A stretch of 59,658 bases of DNA from Waddliaceae bacterium (GCA_002709385.1 PAQS01000008.1:1-59658), one strand, 5' to 3'; positions 11,220 through 20,123 are shown, counted from the first letter of the stretch. Numbers and translations are program-made. Notes: generated by a model from the letters alone, not told the origin.

Positions 11220-12335
11220 TTAAGCATGGACTGTTTCAGCTGCATCACGAGCTGCTTTCATTTCTTCAGAATGGTCCGCAACAAAATTTAAAAATGCTTC
11301 AAACTGCTCTGTTGTCATCGTAGTAGGTCGTTGTAAACTTTCTACTGTATGGAATAATTCCCAAGTAAGACTGCTTGTATTTTGGGACATAGTAGTCCAA
11401 TCATTACGAATTTTTGCTAGGATGGTGTATTGCCCTGCTGCAGATTGAGCAGCCATTACAAAATTACCGAGATTTTCAAGATTCACTGGGTAATTCCAAT
11501 TATATCCACTTGGCTCTTGAATATTAGAAAGTAAAGCTATGATATCTAAAAACTGTTGCTCTGCGGTCTTAATATGATTTTCCAAATCATCAGCAGAACT
11601 TCGTAGTTTACTAAGATAATCATCGATCGTATTCATCGCATCTTGTAGCTTGCTTTTTTGCTTGTCTAATTCAGACTTTTCCTGCGCTCCATCTATGGCA
11701 CCTAAAATGGCATCTAGTCCAACAGCAACAAAAATACCACCAGCAAGAGCTAGAGTGCCTACTTGCTCAAGAGTAAGAGCTTCAATTACAGCTCGAGTAG
11801 CACTTCTTCCTGCAGCTTCTCCGATTTCATCAGCAGCAGACTCAGCTCCTTGTTCTGCTGCCTCAGATATACCTGATTTAACAGCCTGGTCAGCAACGTC
11901 TTCAGCTGTTGCCTCTACGGACTTTGTTCCAAATGAAGCTGCGATACGCTGGTATGCAGATTTCGCCGCAGGCTTTAAAACATTTGAGGCAAAACGTTTG
12001 ATTGCACACCCAATCATCCATGTTCCAGCCGTTGTAGTCACATACTGAAAAGCTTCAGCAACGGAACTTCCATCAGCCGAGGTTTTTGGTGGGGTCTGGT
12101 TATCTTCAAGCCACTGACCGTATTCGGAATCAGTAAAACTTGAATTCTGCAGTGCAACCATTAAGGCAGTATTATATACAGTTAAAGCCTGGTAACGGCT
12201 CAAGTTGTGATTGTAGGTTTGCCCTTCAATCGCAATAAGATCTCTTTTATGAGTATATTCATTATAAAGATTTTGGATTTCTTGCTTTTCCCTTGAAAGA
12301 TGGAAAAACCAGTCATCCCATGGAAGAATGGCCAT
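11220..12335 (-). CDS. Alpha-helical protein with central hydrophobic segment, first of a paralogous pair
   Basis: Unrecognised family, 371 residues from the chosen start. An upstream in-frame ATG at 12371 is possible, but the ATG at 12335 has a GGAG about eight bases upstream and gives MAILPWDDWF, matching the start of the paralogue. The protein has a helical N-terminus, an Ala-rich region (140-185), a hydrophobic segment with GGIFVAVGLDAILGAIDGA (199-217), a coiled-coil-like stretch and a C-terminal block with QYTILAKIRNDW, RPTTMTTEQFEAFLNFV. The shared blocks with the gene at 10119-11198 are strongest at the first ten residues, the hydrophobic segment and the last 100 residues. Function unknown; candidate secreted protein pair. 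Confidence 0.75.
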   Translation of the reverse strand: MAILPWDDWFFHLSREKQEIQNLYNEYTHKRDLIAIEGQTYNHNLSRYQALTVYNTALMVALQNSSFTDSEYGQWLEDNQTPPKTSADGSSVAEAFQYVTTTAGTWMIGCAIKRFASNVLKPAAKSAYQRIAASFGTKSVEATAEDVADQAVKSGISEAAEQGAESAADEIGEAAGRSATRAVIEALTLEQVGTLALAGGIFVAVGLDAILGAIDGAQEKSELDKQKSKLQDAMNTIDDYLSKLRSSADDLENHIKTAEQQFLDIIALLSNIQEPSGYNWNYPVNLENLGNFVMAAQSAAGQYTILAKIRNDWTTMSQNTSSLTWELFHTVESLQRPTTMTTEQFEAFLNFVADHSEEMKAARDAAETVHA

Positions 12336-12443
12336 ATAATTCTCCGGTGTTGTACGGAACAGTCCCAACACCCATATAGATTTGCCATGAATAGACTGTC
12401 AATGAGCCATTGAAAGTATTCAATAACTCATTGATTATTTAGT

Positions 12444-13331
12444 TTAAATTAGATGGAATTTTAGTGTTTTGATAAGTGTTTGTATTTCTGCGTAGTTACT
12501 TTTGAAGTTTTTTTCTGCTTTTTGTAATCGATTTGTATCTTCTATTTGAGATTGTTTAAGTAGTTTTTTTAGTCTTTCTTTTACAATTAAAGGAGTAACT
12601 TGTTCTTGGAGTTGCTCTAAAGTATCAAGATAGTGAGTTAGTCCTTCGATTTCCTCTTCAGAAAACCCTTCTTTTGCCATGAATTGGATTTGTTCACAGG
12701 CTACTTTAGCTAGAGGGCTACGGAAAGAGGCGGCGAGATCGATACCTATGAACTGCTCATGCTCTTTATCATAAAATAAATTCGGGTCACTTCGATCAGC
12801 ATTGCCTAAAAAAGTGTCAAGAGCAGCAATTTGGGCAAGTTGAGGATTTTTGGATAAAGTACTTAGAACCTCTCTAGTGAGTCCTCTTTGTTTTTCAGGT
12901 AGTGGACCATAGATTTTGTAGTATGGAGAATCAGGATGGCGAAATCGTTGGTGTAGAGTAAAGCCTTCCCAAGGCTTTTGATCTTCTATAGATTCTCCAG
13001 AAGCCCATTTATGAACGGTCGCTAAACGTGAAAAAGGGGAGTTCTTAGGAGGAAGAAGAGTGACTGTATTGATGGGAATACCATGATTTATTGCAATTTC
13101 TGCTCCAAGACTATCAATGATCAGTAACGCTTGTTCATCAGAAGATGAATCGTTGATCATTTTTAAAAGGAGTTTTTCCCCTTTAGAATCTTCTAAGAGC
13201 ACAATATGCGAAGATCCGTGTTCAAATTCTTTTATTATATTGTAATCATTTAGTCTTAGGTTCCTTTCTGCGTTAAGGTTCAAAAAGCAAGAGCTAAAAA
13301 TAAGAAGCAAAGCGACTCTGATGAATATCAT
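12444..13331 (-). CDS. Predicted secreted kinase-like protein (PI3/4-kinase or HipA-like fold)
   Basis: The 295-residue product from the ATG at 13331 starts with a signal peptide (MIFIRVALLLIFSSCFLNLNA), preceded by AAAGGA. A longer form from 13361 would add ten residues in front and has no better ribosome site. After the signal, the order of motifs matches an atypical kinase: Lys57 in LLLKM, Glu78 in LGAEIA, Asp179 and Asn184 in LGNADRSDPN, and Asp198 in IGIDLA (DFG equivalent). This arrangement is known from PI3/4-kinase-like, actin-fragmin-kinase-like and HipA-like proteins. The fold assignment is my inference from motif order. A periplasmic or secreted location is unusual for a kinase. 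Single gene, divergent from the DUF481 gene. Confidence 0.65.
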   Translation of the reverse strand: MIFIRVALLLIFSSCFLNLNAERNLRLNDYNIIKEFEHGSSHIVLLEDSKGEKLLLKMINDSSSDEQALLIIDSLGAEIAINHGIPINTVTLLPPKNSPFSRLATVHKWASGESIEDQKPWEGFTLHQRFRHPDSPYYKIYGPLPEKQRGLTREVLSTLSKNPQLAQIAALDTFLGNADRSDPNLFYDKEHEQFIGIDLAASFRSPLAKVACEQIQFMAKEGFSEEEIEGLTHYLDTLEQLQEQVTPLIVKERLKKLLKQSQIEDTNRLQKAEKNFKSNYAEIQTLIKTLKFHLI

Positions 13332-13491
13332 TGAAAAATCCTTTGTGTATGGTTTATCCATTTTATTTGTAATATTTTACGTTTTATCTTAAGGAAAATG
13401 GACTTGAAATTTTAAGGTATACTTGATTAAGAAATTCTTTCTCCATTAATCTTTCAAAAATAGATTCATCAACACAACGGCTCTTTGATTT

Positions 13492-14208
13492 ATGCTTAAA
13501 CGTTATTTCGTCTATTTTTTAGCTTCTATGAATGTTCTATTTCTTTCTGATGTAAATGGAGCAGAAGAAAAATGTTGGTCTGGAGATATTGAGCTTTCTG
13601 TAGGAATCCAGTCTGGGAATACCGAAAAAGAGCATTATAGACTGCACAGCGATGTAGCTTATACAAAAAATCGTTGGGAAAACTCTACACATTTGAAGTT
13701 TGTCAATGGTCGGGAAAATAGTGTGACAAGCGATAATAATTTTCGATTAAGAAACAAAACTCAGTATAAGTTTGCAGTTTGTCAGTATGTATTTTTTGAA
13801 GCTGAATATGTCTATGACCGTTTTTCTTCTTTTGACTATCGAGTAGCAGAATTATTGGGTTATGGTATTTATATCATACAAAAAGAAGACATGGACCTTT
13901 CATTTGAGTGTGGTATGGGTTCTCGCCAAAGTCGCTTACTCAATGGTGAACAAGATGTTACTTATGTCGCCAAGTTTTCTGAGATTTTTGAGTGGGAGGC
14001 AAATGACTATTTAACATGGGGTGAAACACTTTCTTCCTCTTTGAGTCCTCAAGCTATCATTACAGAGTTTAATTGTTTTCTTAAGTACCACATCAATCAA
14101 TCTTTATACCTCAAGCTCAGCATCGAATTAGAGCATAATTCTGATGCTCTTCCCACAAAGAAGAGTTTAGATACCGGCACATACCTTCTTGCAGGGTATG
14201 ATATATAG
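13492..14208 (+). CDS. DUF481 (YdiY-like) outer-membrane beta-barrel protein
   Basis: A 238-residue protein with an N-terminal signal peptide (about residues 1-23, ending near NGA) followed by alternating amphipathic strands and a C-terminal strand ending GTYLLAGYDI, typical of a small outer-membrane barrel. The start SGDIELSVGIQSGNTEKEHYR resembles the conserved opening of the DUF481 family (salt-stress induced, YdiY-like), in which a G.S.G.N/T motif leads the first strand. Two cysteines lie in the strands. Precise function is unknown for the family. The gene is convergent with the DUF502 gene, only three bases away. Confidence 0.7.
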   Translation: MLKRYFVYFLASMNVLFLSDVNGAEEKCWSGDIELSVGIQSGNTEKEHYRLHSDVAYTKNRWENSTHLKFVNGRENSVTSDNNFRLRNKTQYKFAVCQYVFFEAEYVYDRFSSFDYRVAELLGYGIYIIQKEDMDLSFECGMGSRQSRLLNGEQDVTYVAKFSEIFEWEANDYLTWGETLSSSLSPQAIITEFNCFLKYHINQSLYLKLSIELEHNSDALPTKKSLDTGTYLLAGYDI

Positions 14209-14211
14209 TCT

Positions 14212-14790
14212 TTACTTAGGCTTGATTACGGCTCCACTCAAACAGATTTGCATCACTTGAGTTGGAGTCCAATCTAACTCTTTGACTTGTGATTTAGGAA
14301 TAAAAACTGTGTAGCCGCCTACCTGGTAGCTCAAAGGAAGATATACAGCAACTAATGGCTCCTCTTCTTCGGATTGTATTGCGGCTAAGCGACCTTGAAG
14401 ACTTTCTTGAGTCATTAAACCTATGAGTGTTAACCCATCTTTCTTGATCATCACAGCTTTCCCTTGAGCCGCACCACCTTTGCCACTTACTAGCTGAGTA
14501 GCATCTAAGAGTGACTTGTAAATAGGACCTACAAAAGGAATTCTCTGGATCAACCCTTCAGCAACTCGATAAAAGAAACTAATCAGAGGAGCTTGAATCA
14601 ATAAGGCTAAAACGAGCATAACCCCCAAACCCATAGAAATCACAAAGGTGGTGCTCATATCCTTATTATTAAAAAAGAGACTTAGTAAGGGACGGAAAGT
14701 AAGATCCAACATGGGAATCATCCATCCAATGAGTAACAAGGTCAATGCTAAAGGAAATAATAGAATTAAACCGTTTTTAAGCCATCTCAT
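14212..14790 (-). CDS. DUF502 family inner-membrane protein
   Basis: A 192-residue membrane protein with a first transmembrane segment near residues 5-28 and a second near 50-75. The soluble part carries RIPFVGPIYKSLLDATQLVSG, a hallmark of the DUF502 family (bacterial relatives of plant COV proteins), followed by a beta-rich C-terminal domain with PLSYQVGGYTVFIPKSQV. The family has no agreed biochemical role. A single gene, convergent with the DUF481 gene and divergent from the AAMDC-like gene. Confidence 0.85.
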   Translation of the reverse strand: MRWLKNGLILLFPLALTLLLIGWMIPMLDLTFRPLLSLFFNNKDMSTTFVISMGLGVMLVLALLIQAPLISFFYRVAEGLIQRIPFVGPIYKSLLDATQLVSGKGGAAQGKAVMIKKDGLTLIGLMTQESLQGRLAAIQSEEEEPLVAVYLPLSYQVGGYTVFIPKSQVKELDWTPTQVMQICLSGAVIKPK

Positions 14791-14956
14791 TGCTAGGTCT
14801 TCTCGAGGTAGTGGTTCCTATAAACTTATCCTAACTTAGAGAGTAATTTAACGCACTGAGTAATAGTGTTTATTTTATGATTTTTAAGTGTTATAAATAA
14901 TATAAGTGTAATGTTTATTTAACTTTGTTTGCTAATAGTTAAGTGTGTGGTTTATT

Positions 14957-15892
14957 ATGTCATTGTGTGATCGTTTGAATATAAATAACCTTAATAATGA
15001 AGAAGGTGTTAAGTTTACTTCTTCAGATGGAAAAGGAAAAGATGGTTTTGTAAAAAAAGCAGGTAGCGGCATTTTTTCTGGTAGATCTATAACTGTTGAT
15101 ATTAAAAATGAAAAATGCAAATTAAACAGAGGCTCTTTAATTGATTTTTTAAATTCACAAATAAATACAAGTGGAAAAAGTAAAGGAGACGGTGGAAATT
15201 TAGAAAAAGGTTTTTTCTTCGGTCTTTTTGGTGGTTCTAGTGATAAAGATTTAAATACCGCGTTGTCGAATTATCTAAATTCTGAAAAATTTCAGACCAA
15301 TAGTGATATGAAAACTAATGATGTAGAAAGCGTGGTAGAAGAATCAACAGGAAAGACAAAAACTCAAACTAATACAATTACGGGTTCTCGTATTCATTCC
15401 TCCACAGAACAAGCTGAAATTACCAGTGACGGCTGGGGCTGGGTTGAACTAACAGTAAATGGTGAAGAAATAAAATCTTGCCCAGATCTACATTCTACAA
15501 GAGGCGATATCGTCATTTTGCCGAATAAAAAAGATGGAACACAAATCGTGAAGTACTGGAACTGGGGATGGAATCCTAATAGCACCATGCATCACAACCC
15601 TGGCGTAGGAGTAGATGACATTAAAAATCTTCTGCTTTCACAAGATGGTAATGACGATCCAGAGCTTATTATTTTGACCACAGGGCGAGGACATCAAATA
15701 GGACAAGAAAAGAAAAGAGATTATGGAGATAAAAATTCGGGTGTTCTTAAAATTCAACCCGAAGTCCAAAAATTCTTAGAAGACAAAGGTATTGAAGTCT
15801 TCATAGGAAAAACAGCAGCAGCAATAGACTACTACAATACGGTACGAAATAGCGGAAAAAAAATCGCAGCTCTCATACACACTACTTGCTAG
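14957..15892 (+). CDS. Protein with unknown N-terminal half and C-terminal Mth938/AAMDC-like domain
   Basis: The 311-residue product (ATG at 14957; a GTG at 14945 would add four residues) has two parts. Residues 1-150 are polar, Gly/Ser/Lys-rich, and match nothing I recognise. Residues about 155-311 match the Mth938 domain seen in AAMDC and NDUFAF3-type proteins: an opening GWGWVELTVNG, then WNWGW, HHNPGVGVDDIKNLL, a TTGRGHQIG loop, FLEDKGIEVFIGKTAAAIDYYN and a final ALIHTTC, the same signature with which human AAMDC ends. The homologous position ends with the C-terminal cysteine. A rho-independent-like terminator follows. Stand-alone bacterial Mth938 proteins are short; the added N-terminal half is unusual. 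Confidence 0.75.
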   Translation: MSLCDRLNINNLNNEEGVKFTSSDGKGKDGFVKKAGSGIFSGRSITVDIKNEKCKLNRGSLIDFLNSQINTSGKSKGDGGNLEKGFFFGLFGGSSDKDLNTALSNYLNSEKFQTNSDMKTNDVESVVEESTGKTKTQTNTITGSRIHSSTEQAEITSDGWGWVELTVNGEEIKSCPDLHSTRGDIVILPNKKDGTQIVKYWNWGWNPNSTMHHNPGVGVDDIKNLLLSQDGNDDPELIILTTGRGHQIGQEKKRDYGDKNSGVLKIQPEVQKFLEDKGIEVFIGKTAAAIDYYNTVRNSGKKIAALIHTTC

Positions 15893-15978
15893 ATCAGCTA
15901 TCCAATTCACATTGTTTTGTGACCGCGATAGTGATTAAATTAAAGTAAGTTCAGGTGAGATTTATCTGATTTCATTAG

Positions 15979-16012
15979 TGAGCCAGCGATTTTATATCCC
16001 TGGCTCATTTTT
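15979..16012 (+). terminator. Rho-independent terminator of the AAMDC-like gene
   Basis: Eight-base stem TGAGCCAG / CTGGCTCA with a 13-base loop, followed by five T residues. It lies about 87 bases after the stop codon at 15892 and is oriented for the plus strand. Confidence 0.8.
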
Positions 16013-16045
16013 CATGTTGTGAATCCGCAGCTATTGGGGTAGGAC

Positions 16046-16234
16046 ATGGTGTATAGTAGTTCCCCACTATAACCACTATACTCTTTCGTCGCGCCGTAGC
16101 TTCTTCGCTTCGCCGCGTTTAACCTCCAATGGCTACCTAATCCGCGCTTCCAGTGCATCAGATTCAGCTTGCATAGTCCATCTACGACTTGAACAACGAG
16201 CACCTGCTTCACTATTTTTGCGAGTGCCTCGGGA
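16046..16234. repeat. Composite intergenic repeat, copy 1 (largest block)
   Basis: This fills most of the 425-base gap between the AAMDC-like gene and selD. It has four recognisable modules. 16046-16121 reappears inverted at 46093-46170 with only scattered differences (both include GTGTATAGTAG, CCCCACTATA and GCTTCGCCGCGTTTA). Next comes a module with CCTCCAATGGCTACCTAATC, recurring near 33155, 38552 and 43299. Then TTGAACAAC leads into a module with TTCACTATTTTTGC and GCCTCGGGA, recurring near 30290, 43362, 45166 and 45896. No transposase frame or target-site duplication is obvious. Confidence 0.75.
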
Positions 16235-16317
16235 AGTGAATATTTTCTTTTCCCAAGTCTTGCAAAATGACGTCTCTAAGAGCAGTATAGAATCAAGTTA
16301 TTCTAAGGGATGAATTC

Positions 16318-18552
16318 ATGCAAAAATCAGATACACCGTTTGTTCGAGATCTCGTTTTCGTAGGTGGCGGACATAGCCACGCTATTGTTATGAATATGTG
16401 GGCTATGCAAGCAATAGAAGGTGTACAGCTTACCCTAGTCAGCGATGTCACACATACGCCTTATTCAGGTATGTTGCCCGGACATTTAGCTGGGTTTTAT
16501 GATTACGATGAAATTCATATAGATCTAAGGCAGCTTTGTAAGCATGTTGGAGCACGGTATATCTTAGACAAAGCTAAAGGGATTGACTTAGAAAAAAAAC
16601 AGCTTTTTTTAGCCAATCACCCTCAGCTGAATTTTGATGTTTTATCCATCAATATTGGTAGTACACCTGCACGTAATCTGGTACCTGGGGCAGAGCTCTA
16701 TACAACGGCTTCTAAGCCTGTACCAATATTTCTCGAAAAAGTAGATCAAGTTTTAGCAGAAGAGAAAAAAGAAAAGAAAACACGCATCTTTGTTGTCGGT
16801 GGAGGAGCAGGCGGAGTAGAAATTGCTTTATGTTTAGATCGCAGAATGAATGGACAGGCAGATATCCATATTCTTCACCAACATAGCGAAATCATGGAAG
16901 CCCATAATCCCGGAGTAAGACGCAGACTTTTTCGCATCCTTCAAGAAAGAGGGATTCAAGTTCACTTAAATGAAGAAGTCACAGAAGTAAAAGAACATGA
17001 GCTTCATTGTGCTTCAGGTTCTATCTATGAAGCACAGCATATCTTTTGGGTTACTCACGCAAGGGGAGCTCCGTGGCTGGGAGAGTCAGGACTCCAAACA
17101 GTAGGAAATGGTTTTATACACGTTACGGATACTCTCCAGAGCATTACTCACCCGGATATCTTTGCTGCAGGAGATATTGCTACCATGGTTTCTTGGGAAC
17201 GCCCCAAAGCAGGGGTATTTGCCGTCCGTCAAGGCAAACCTCTCTTTCGTAATTTACGTCGGCACTTTGCGGGAAAGCCCCTATACCCCTACCATCCACA
17301 AAAAGCCTTTTTGAGCCTTATTGGAACGGCAAGCAAATCTGCTGTTGCTTCAAGAGGACCATTCGTATGGCAGTCTTCTTTAATGTGGAAGTGGAAAGAT
17401 TACATCGATCGAAAGTTTATGAAACCTTTCACTGAACTACATAAACAAGCCAAACCAGAGCAAATATATTCACAGCCCAAGGACTATAAAACAGAAATAA
17501 AAGAAGCGAAGCGAAGGGCGGATATTCGTTGTGTAGGGTGCGCTGCAAAGATCTCCGCTCCCATTTTACGGCGAGTACTCAAGCGTATTGCAGAAGAATG
17601 GAAAGAGCTTTTTCAAAAGGATGGAGTTTCCATTGGGCTTCAGGAATCCGATGATGCTGCAGTATTAGAAGTTCCTGAAGGAAAGTCACTAGTTCAAAGC
17701 ATCGATTTTCTTCCAGCCATTGTATCTGATCCATATACCTTTGGGAAAATTGTCGTAAACCACTCATTTAACGATATTTTTGCAATGGGAGCTGATGCCC
17801 ACTCCGCGCAAGTACTTGTAGGAATTCCTTATGCAGCACAAGCGATTGTAGAAGGAAACTTGTATCAATTACTTTGTGGAGTACTTGATGCGATGAAAGC
17901 ATTTGACGCCGTTCTTTTGGGTGGTCATTCATCAGAAACTAAAGAACTATCCTTAGGAATCCTTGCTAACGGCTTTATCTCCAAAAACAATACATGGACA
18001 AAAGGAGGAATGAAGCCAGGTGAAGTTTTAATCATGAGCAAAGCCTTAGGTACAGGCGTTCTTTTTGCTGCGGATATGCAACTCAATGCAAAAGGACGCT
18101 GGATCGATTCTGCTATAGAATCTATGTTACAATCTAATGACGAAGCAGCAAAAATTTTAAGAAAATACGGCGCTACAGCTTGTACGGATATTAGTGGCTT
18201 TGGTTTTTTAGGGCATTTGGCAGAAATGCTAGAAGCTTCAGGATGCGGAGCCATCATCAACGGAGAAGCAATTCCTGTTTTAGAGGGAGCAAAACTCCTA
18301 ATCCAAGAAGGGTGGAGGAGTTCCATTCATCAAAGTAACCAAGAAGTACTCAAATCCATTACGTTAGATAAAGGAAAAGCAGACAAAAATCTATTAGAGC
18401 TGCTTTATGACCCACAAACATCAGGCCCCTTACTTGCCAGTATACCCGCAGATAAAGCAAATCTCTGTATAGAAGAACTAAAAAAAATGAATTTTAAAAG
18501 TGCCGTAATAGGCGAAGTTATTCCTGAATCGATAAATATTTTTGTTAATTAA
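16318..18552 (+). CDS. selD: Fused FAD-dependent NADH-dehydrogenase-like protein and selenide, water dikinase
   Basis: The 744-residue protein is a known fusion type. Residues about 10-375 form a pyridine-nucleotide-disulfide/NDH-2-like oxidoreductase with FVGGGHSHA for FAD binding, VVGGGAGGVEIAL for NAD(P)H and AAGDIATM as the second FAD motif. Residues about 400-744 are SelD, which makes selenophosphate from selenide and ATP; the catalytic cysteine corresponds to Cys408 in CVGCAAKI with the conserved Lys411. The second cysteine of E. coli SelD is replaced by alanine, as is common in the fused type. Other selenium-use genes (selA, selB or the tRNA 2-selenouridine synthase) are not in this window. 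Confidence 0.92.
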   Translation: MQKSDTPFVRDLVFVGGGHSHAIVMNMWAMQAIEGVQLTLVSDVTHTPYSGMLPGHLAGFYDYDEIHIDLRQLCKHVGARYILDKAKGIDLEKKQLFLANHPQLNFDVLSINIGSTPARNLVPGAELYTTASKPVPIFLEKVDQVLAEEKKEKKTRIFVVGGGAGGVEIALCLDRRMNGQADIHILHQHSEIMEAHNPGVRRRLFRILQERGIQVHLNEEVTEVKEHELHCASGSIYEAQHIFWVTHARGAPWLGESGLQTVGNGFIHVTDTLQSITHPDIFAAGDIATMVSWERPKAGVFAVRQGKPLFRNLRRHFAGKPLYPYHPQKAFLSLIGTASKSAVASRGPFVWQSSLMWKWKDYIDRKFMKPFTELHKQAKPEQIYSQPKDYKTEIKEAKRRADIRCVGCAAKISAPILRRVLKRIAEEWKELFQKDGVSIGLQESDDAAVLEVPEGKSLVQSIDFLPAIVSDPYTFGKIVVNHSFNDIFAMGADAHSAQVLVGIPYAAQAIVEGNLYQLLCGVLDAMKAFDAVLLGGHSSETKELSLGILANGFISKNNTWTKGGMKPGEVLIMSKALGTGVLFAADMQLNAKGRWIDSAIESMLQSNDEAAKILRKYGATACTDISGFGFLGHLAEMLEASGCGAIINGEAIPVLEGAKLLIQEGWRSSIHQSNQEVLKSITLDKGKADKNLLELLYDPQTSGPLLASIPADKANLCIEELKKMNFKSAVIGEVIPESINIFVN

Positions 18553-18605
18553 TCTGCTGTTTGTTATATTTTCACTCTTTATTTAACAAATAGCTATTAT
18601 TTATT

Positions 18606-19097
18606 ATGATTATTGATTCTTATTTTCAAAACGTCGTTACAGTTCAATCTTTTCCAGAAGAGAAGCATCCTTTGATTGCGAAAGTTTGTTCAGTTCTTGA
18701 TAAGTTTTTTTCTCGTGTTTTTTCCTGTTTTTCTTTCTACTCTCAGAAAAAAGCTTTTGTAGCGAAAGAGTTGATGGCAAAACGATGGAATCAGCCGTTG
18801 GAGCAAGCAGCGGAAAAGACTCAAAAAGTAGCTGAAAATCTTCAGGTTTTTAATCATGATCAGGTAGTGAAACAAGAGTTTGATGCTACTGCTTTAGCCA
18901 TTCGTTTTCACGATTATTCTGTAGAAGATCGTTTACTTGCCTTTCGTTATGTATTTAATTTGACTAATCGACCAAAAAGCCATGTTCTTACAGATCTTGA
19001 GCTTTTAATGCAGCAAAATTACAAAAATACATTAGATGCTTTGAATCTTATGGAAAAGCCTTGGTTTCCAGAAATAATTCGTAGTCATAAAGCGTAG
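18606..19097 (+). CDS. Conserved-looking small protein of unknown function
   Basis: A 163-residue soluble-looking protein, not recognised. It has a hydrophobic stretch near residues 28-47 (SVLDKFFSRVFSCFSFYSQ, possibly amphipathic), then a charged helix with EQAAEKTQKVAENLQVFN and a C-terminal helical region. It starts 53 bases after selD and is followed 51 bases later by the YheT-type hydrolase, all on the same strand, so they might share a transcript. No signal peptide or transmembrane segment is clear. Coding status is supported by length, position and codon-like composition only. Confidence 0.55.
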   Translation: MIIDSYFQNVVTVQSFPEEKHPLIAKVCSVLDKFFSRVFSCFSFYSQKKAFVAKELMAKRWNQPLEQAAEKTQKVAENLQVFNHDQVVKQEFDATALAIRFHDYSVEDRLLAFRYVFNLTNRPKSHVLTDLELLMQQNYKNTLDALNLMEKPWFPEIIRSHKA

Positions 19098-19148
19098 TAG
19101 TTTCGTAATATTCCAGGAAGATAGATATAGTAAGCGCCTTCTTTTGTT

Positions 19149-20123
19149 ATGATCGTTTCTCTTCCTTTTACACCTTTCCCTTTGGCCTCATCGCCTCATA
19201 TTCAAACGTTTATGGGGACTGTTGTGTTGTTACATAGTGCTCCTAGCTCAAAGCAAACGCTTGTGCGGATGGAAGATGGTGATCTCCTGAGTTGTGAAGT
19301 GACAACACCAGAAAACTGGGAAGCAGGACATGCCACAGTTCTTATGGTACATGGTTTAGGAGGGAGTCATGAATCCGCTTATTTACTGAGGATGTGTCAT
19401 AAATTAACAGCGCGAGGGTATCGTGTAATTCGCATGAATTTGAGGGGCTGCGGTTCCGGTCGAGGGCACGCAACTCGTTCTTATCATAGTGGATTGAGTG
19501 ATGATCTTTTTTCTGTGATCAAAGCTTTTAAGGAAGGTAGTCCTGATTCTCGTTTTTATGTGATGGGCTTTTCTTTGGGGGGAAATATTGTCCTCAAATT
19601 AGCAGGGGAGTTGGAATACTCAGCTTCTCGATGGGTAGAGCGGTTTATTGCCATTTGTCCCCCTACAGATCTATGGGCTTGTACAAAAAGAATTTCTCGC
19701 CCGAGTAACCGTGTCTACGAACGTTATTTTGTACGTAGCTTATTGCAGCAAGTACAAGATAATTGGAAAGCCTATTCTGAGCTTCATAAAGAAGGCTTTC
19801 CCCAATGTGATACAATTCTTGAATTTGATGAGCTTTATACTTGCCGTTTATGGGGATATCACAGCGCTATGGATTACTATAAACAATGTAGCGCCATCAA
19901 ATTTATGCCCTCTATACGTAGTTCTTGTAGAATTCTTCTTTCGAAAGATGACCCTGTAGTAGCACCAGAACCAGTATGTGAATTAGATTTACCATCTTAT
20001 GTAGAAATTTTTACTACTGAGTATGGTGGACATATGGGCTTTTTAGGTGATCCACGACAACCTGAAGGGCTGCGCTGGATGGATACAACTTTGCTCTCGT
20101 GGCTGCCTGAAGTCGCTGTATAG
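19149..20123 (+). CDS. YheT/ABHD-type alpha/beta hydrolase
   Basis: A 324-residue alpha/beta-hydrolase with the opening ASSPHIQTFMGT typical of the YheT/ABHD1-3 group, an oxyanion motif MVHGLGGSHES, RMNLRGCGSGRG, the nucleophile serine in GFSLGGNIV, and the C-terminal catalytic histidine in EYGGHMGFLG. Members are carboxylesterases or lipases; no substrate can be read from the sequence. It is followed convergently by the leucine-rich-repeat gene only two bases after the stop. Confidence 0.88.
   Translation: MIVSLPFTPFPLASSPHIQTFMGTVVLLHSAPSSKQTLVRMEDGDLLSCEVTTPENWEAGHATVLMVHGLGGSHESAYLLRMCHKLTARGYRVIRMNLRGCGSGRGHATRSYHSGLSDDLFSVIKAFKEGSPDSRFYVMGFSLGGNIVLKLAGELEYSASRWVERFIAICPPTDLWACTKRISRPSNRVYERYFVRSLLQQVQDNWKAYSELHKEGFPQCDTILEFDELYTCRLWGYHSAMDYYKQCSAIKFMPSIRSSCRILLSKDDPVVAPEPVCELDLPSYVEIFTTEYGGHMGFLGDPRQPEGLRWMDTTLLSWLPEVAV

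Noticed and set aside
10597-12048. Plus-strand frames of 86 and 132 codons opposite the paired helical proteins
   Set aside because: They are opposite Ala/Gly-rich codons of the real genes, which create long antisense frames by composition.
16012-16212. 66-codon minus-strand frame between the AAMDC-like gene and selD
   Set aside because: It lies entirely in the composite repeat that recurs elsewhere and is not conserved as a frame in those copies.
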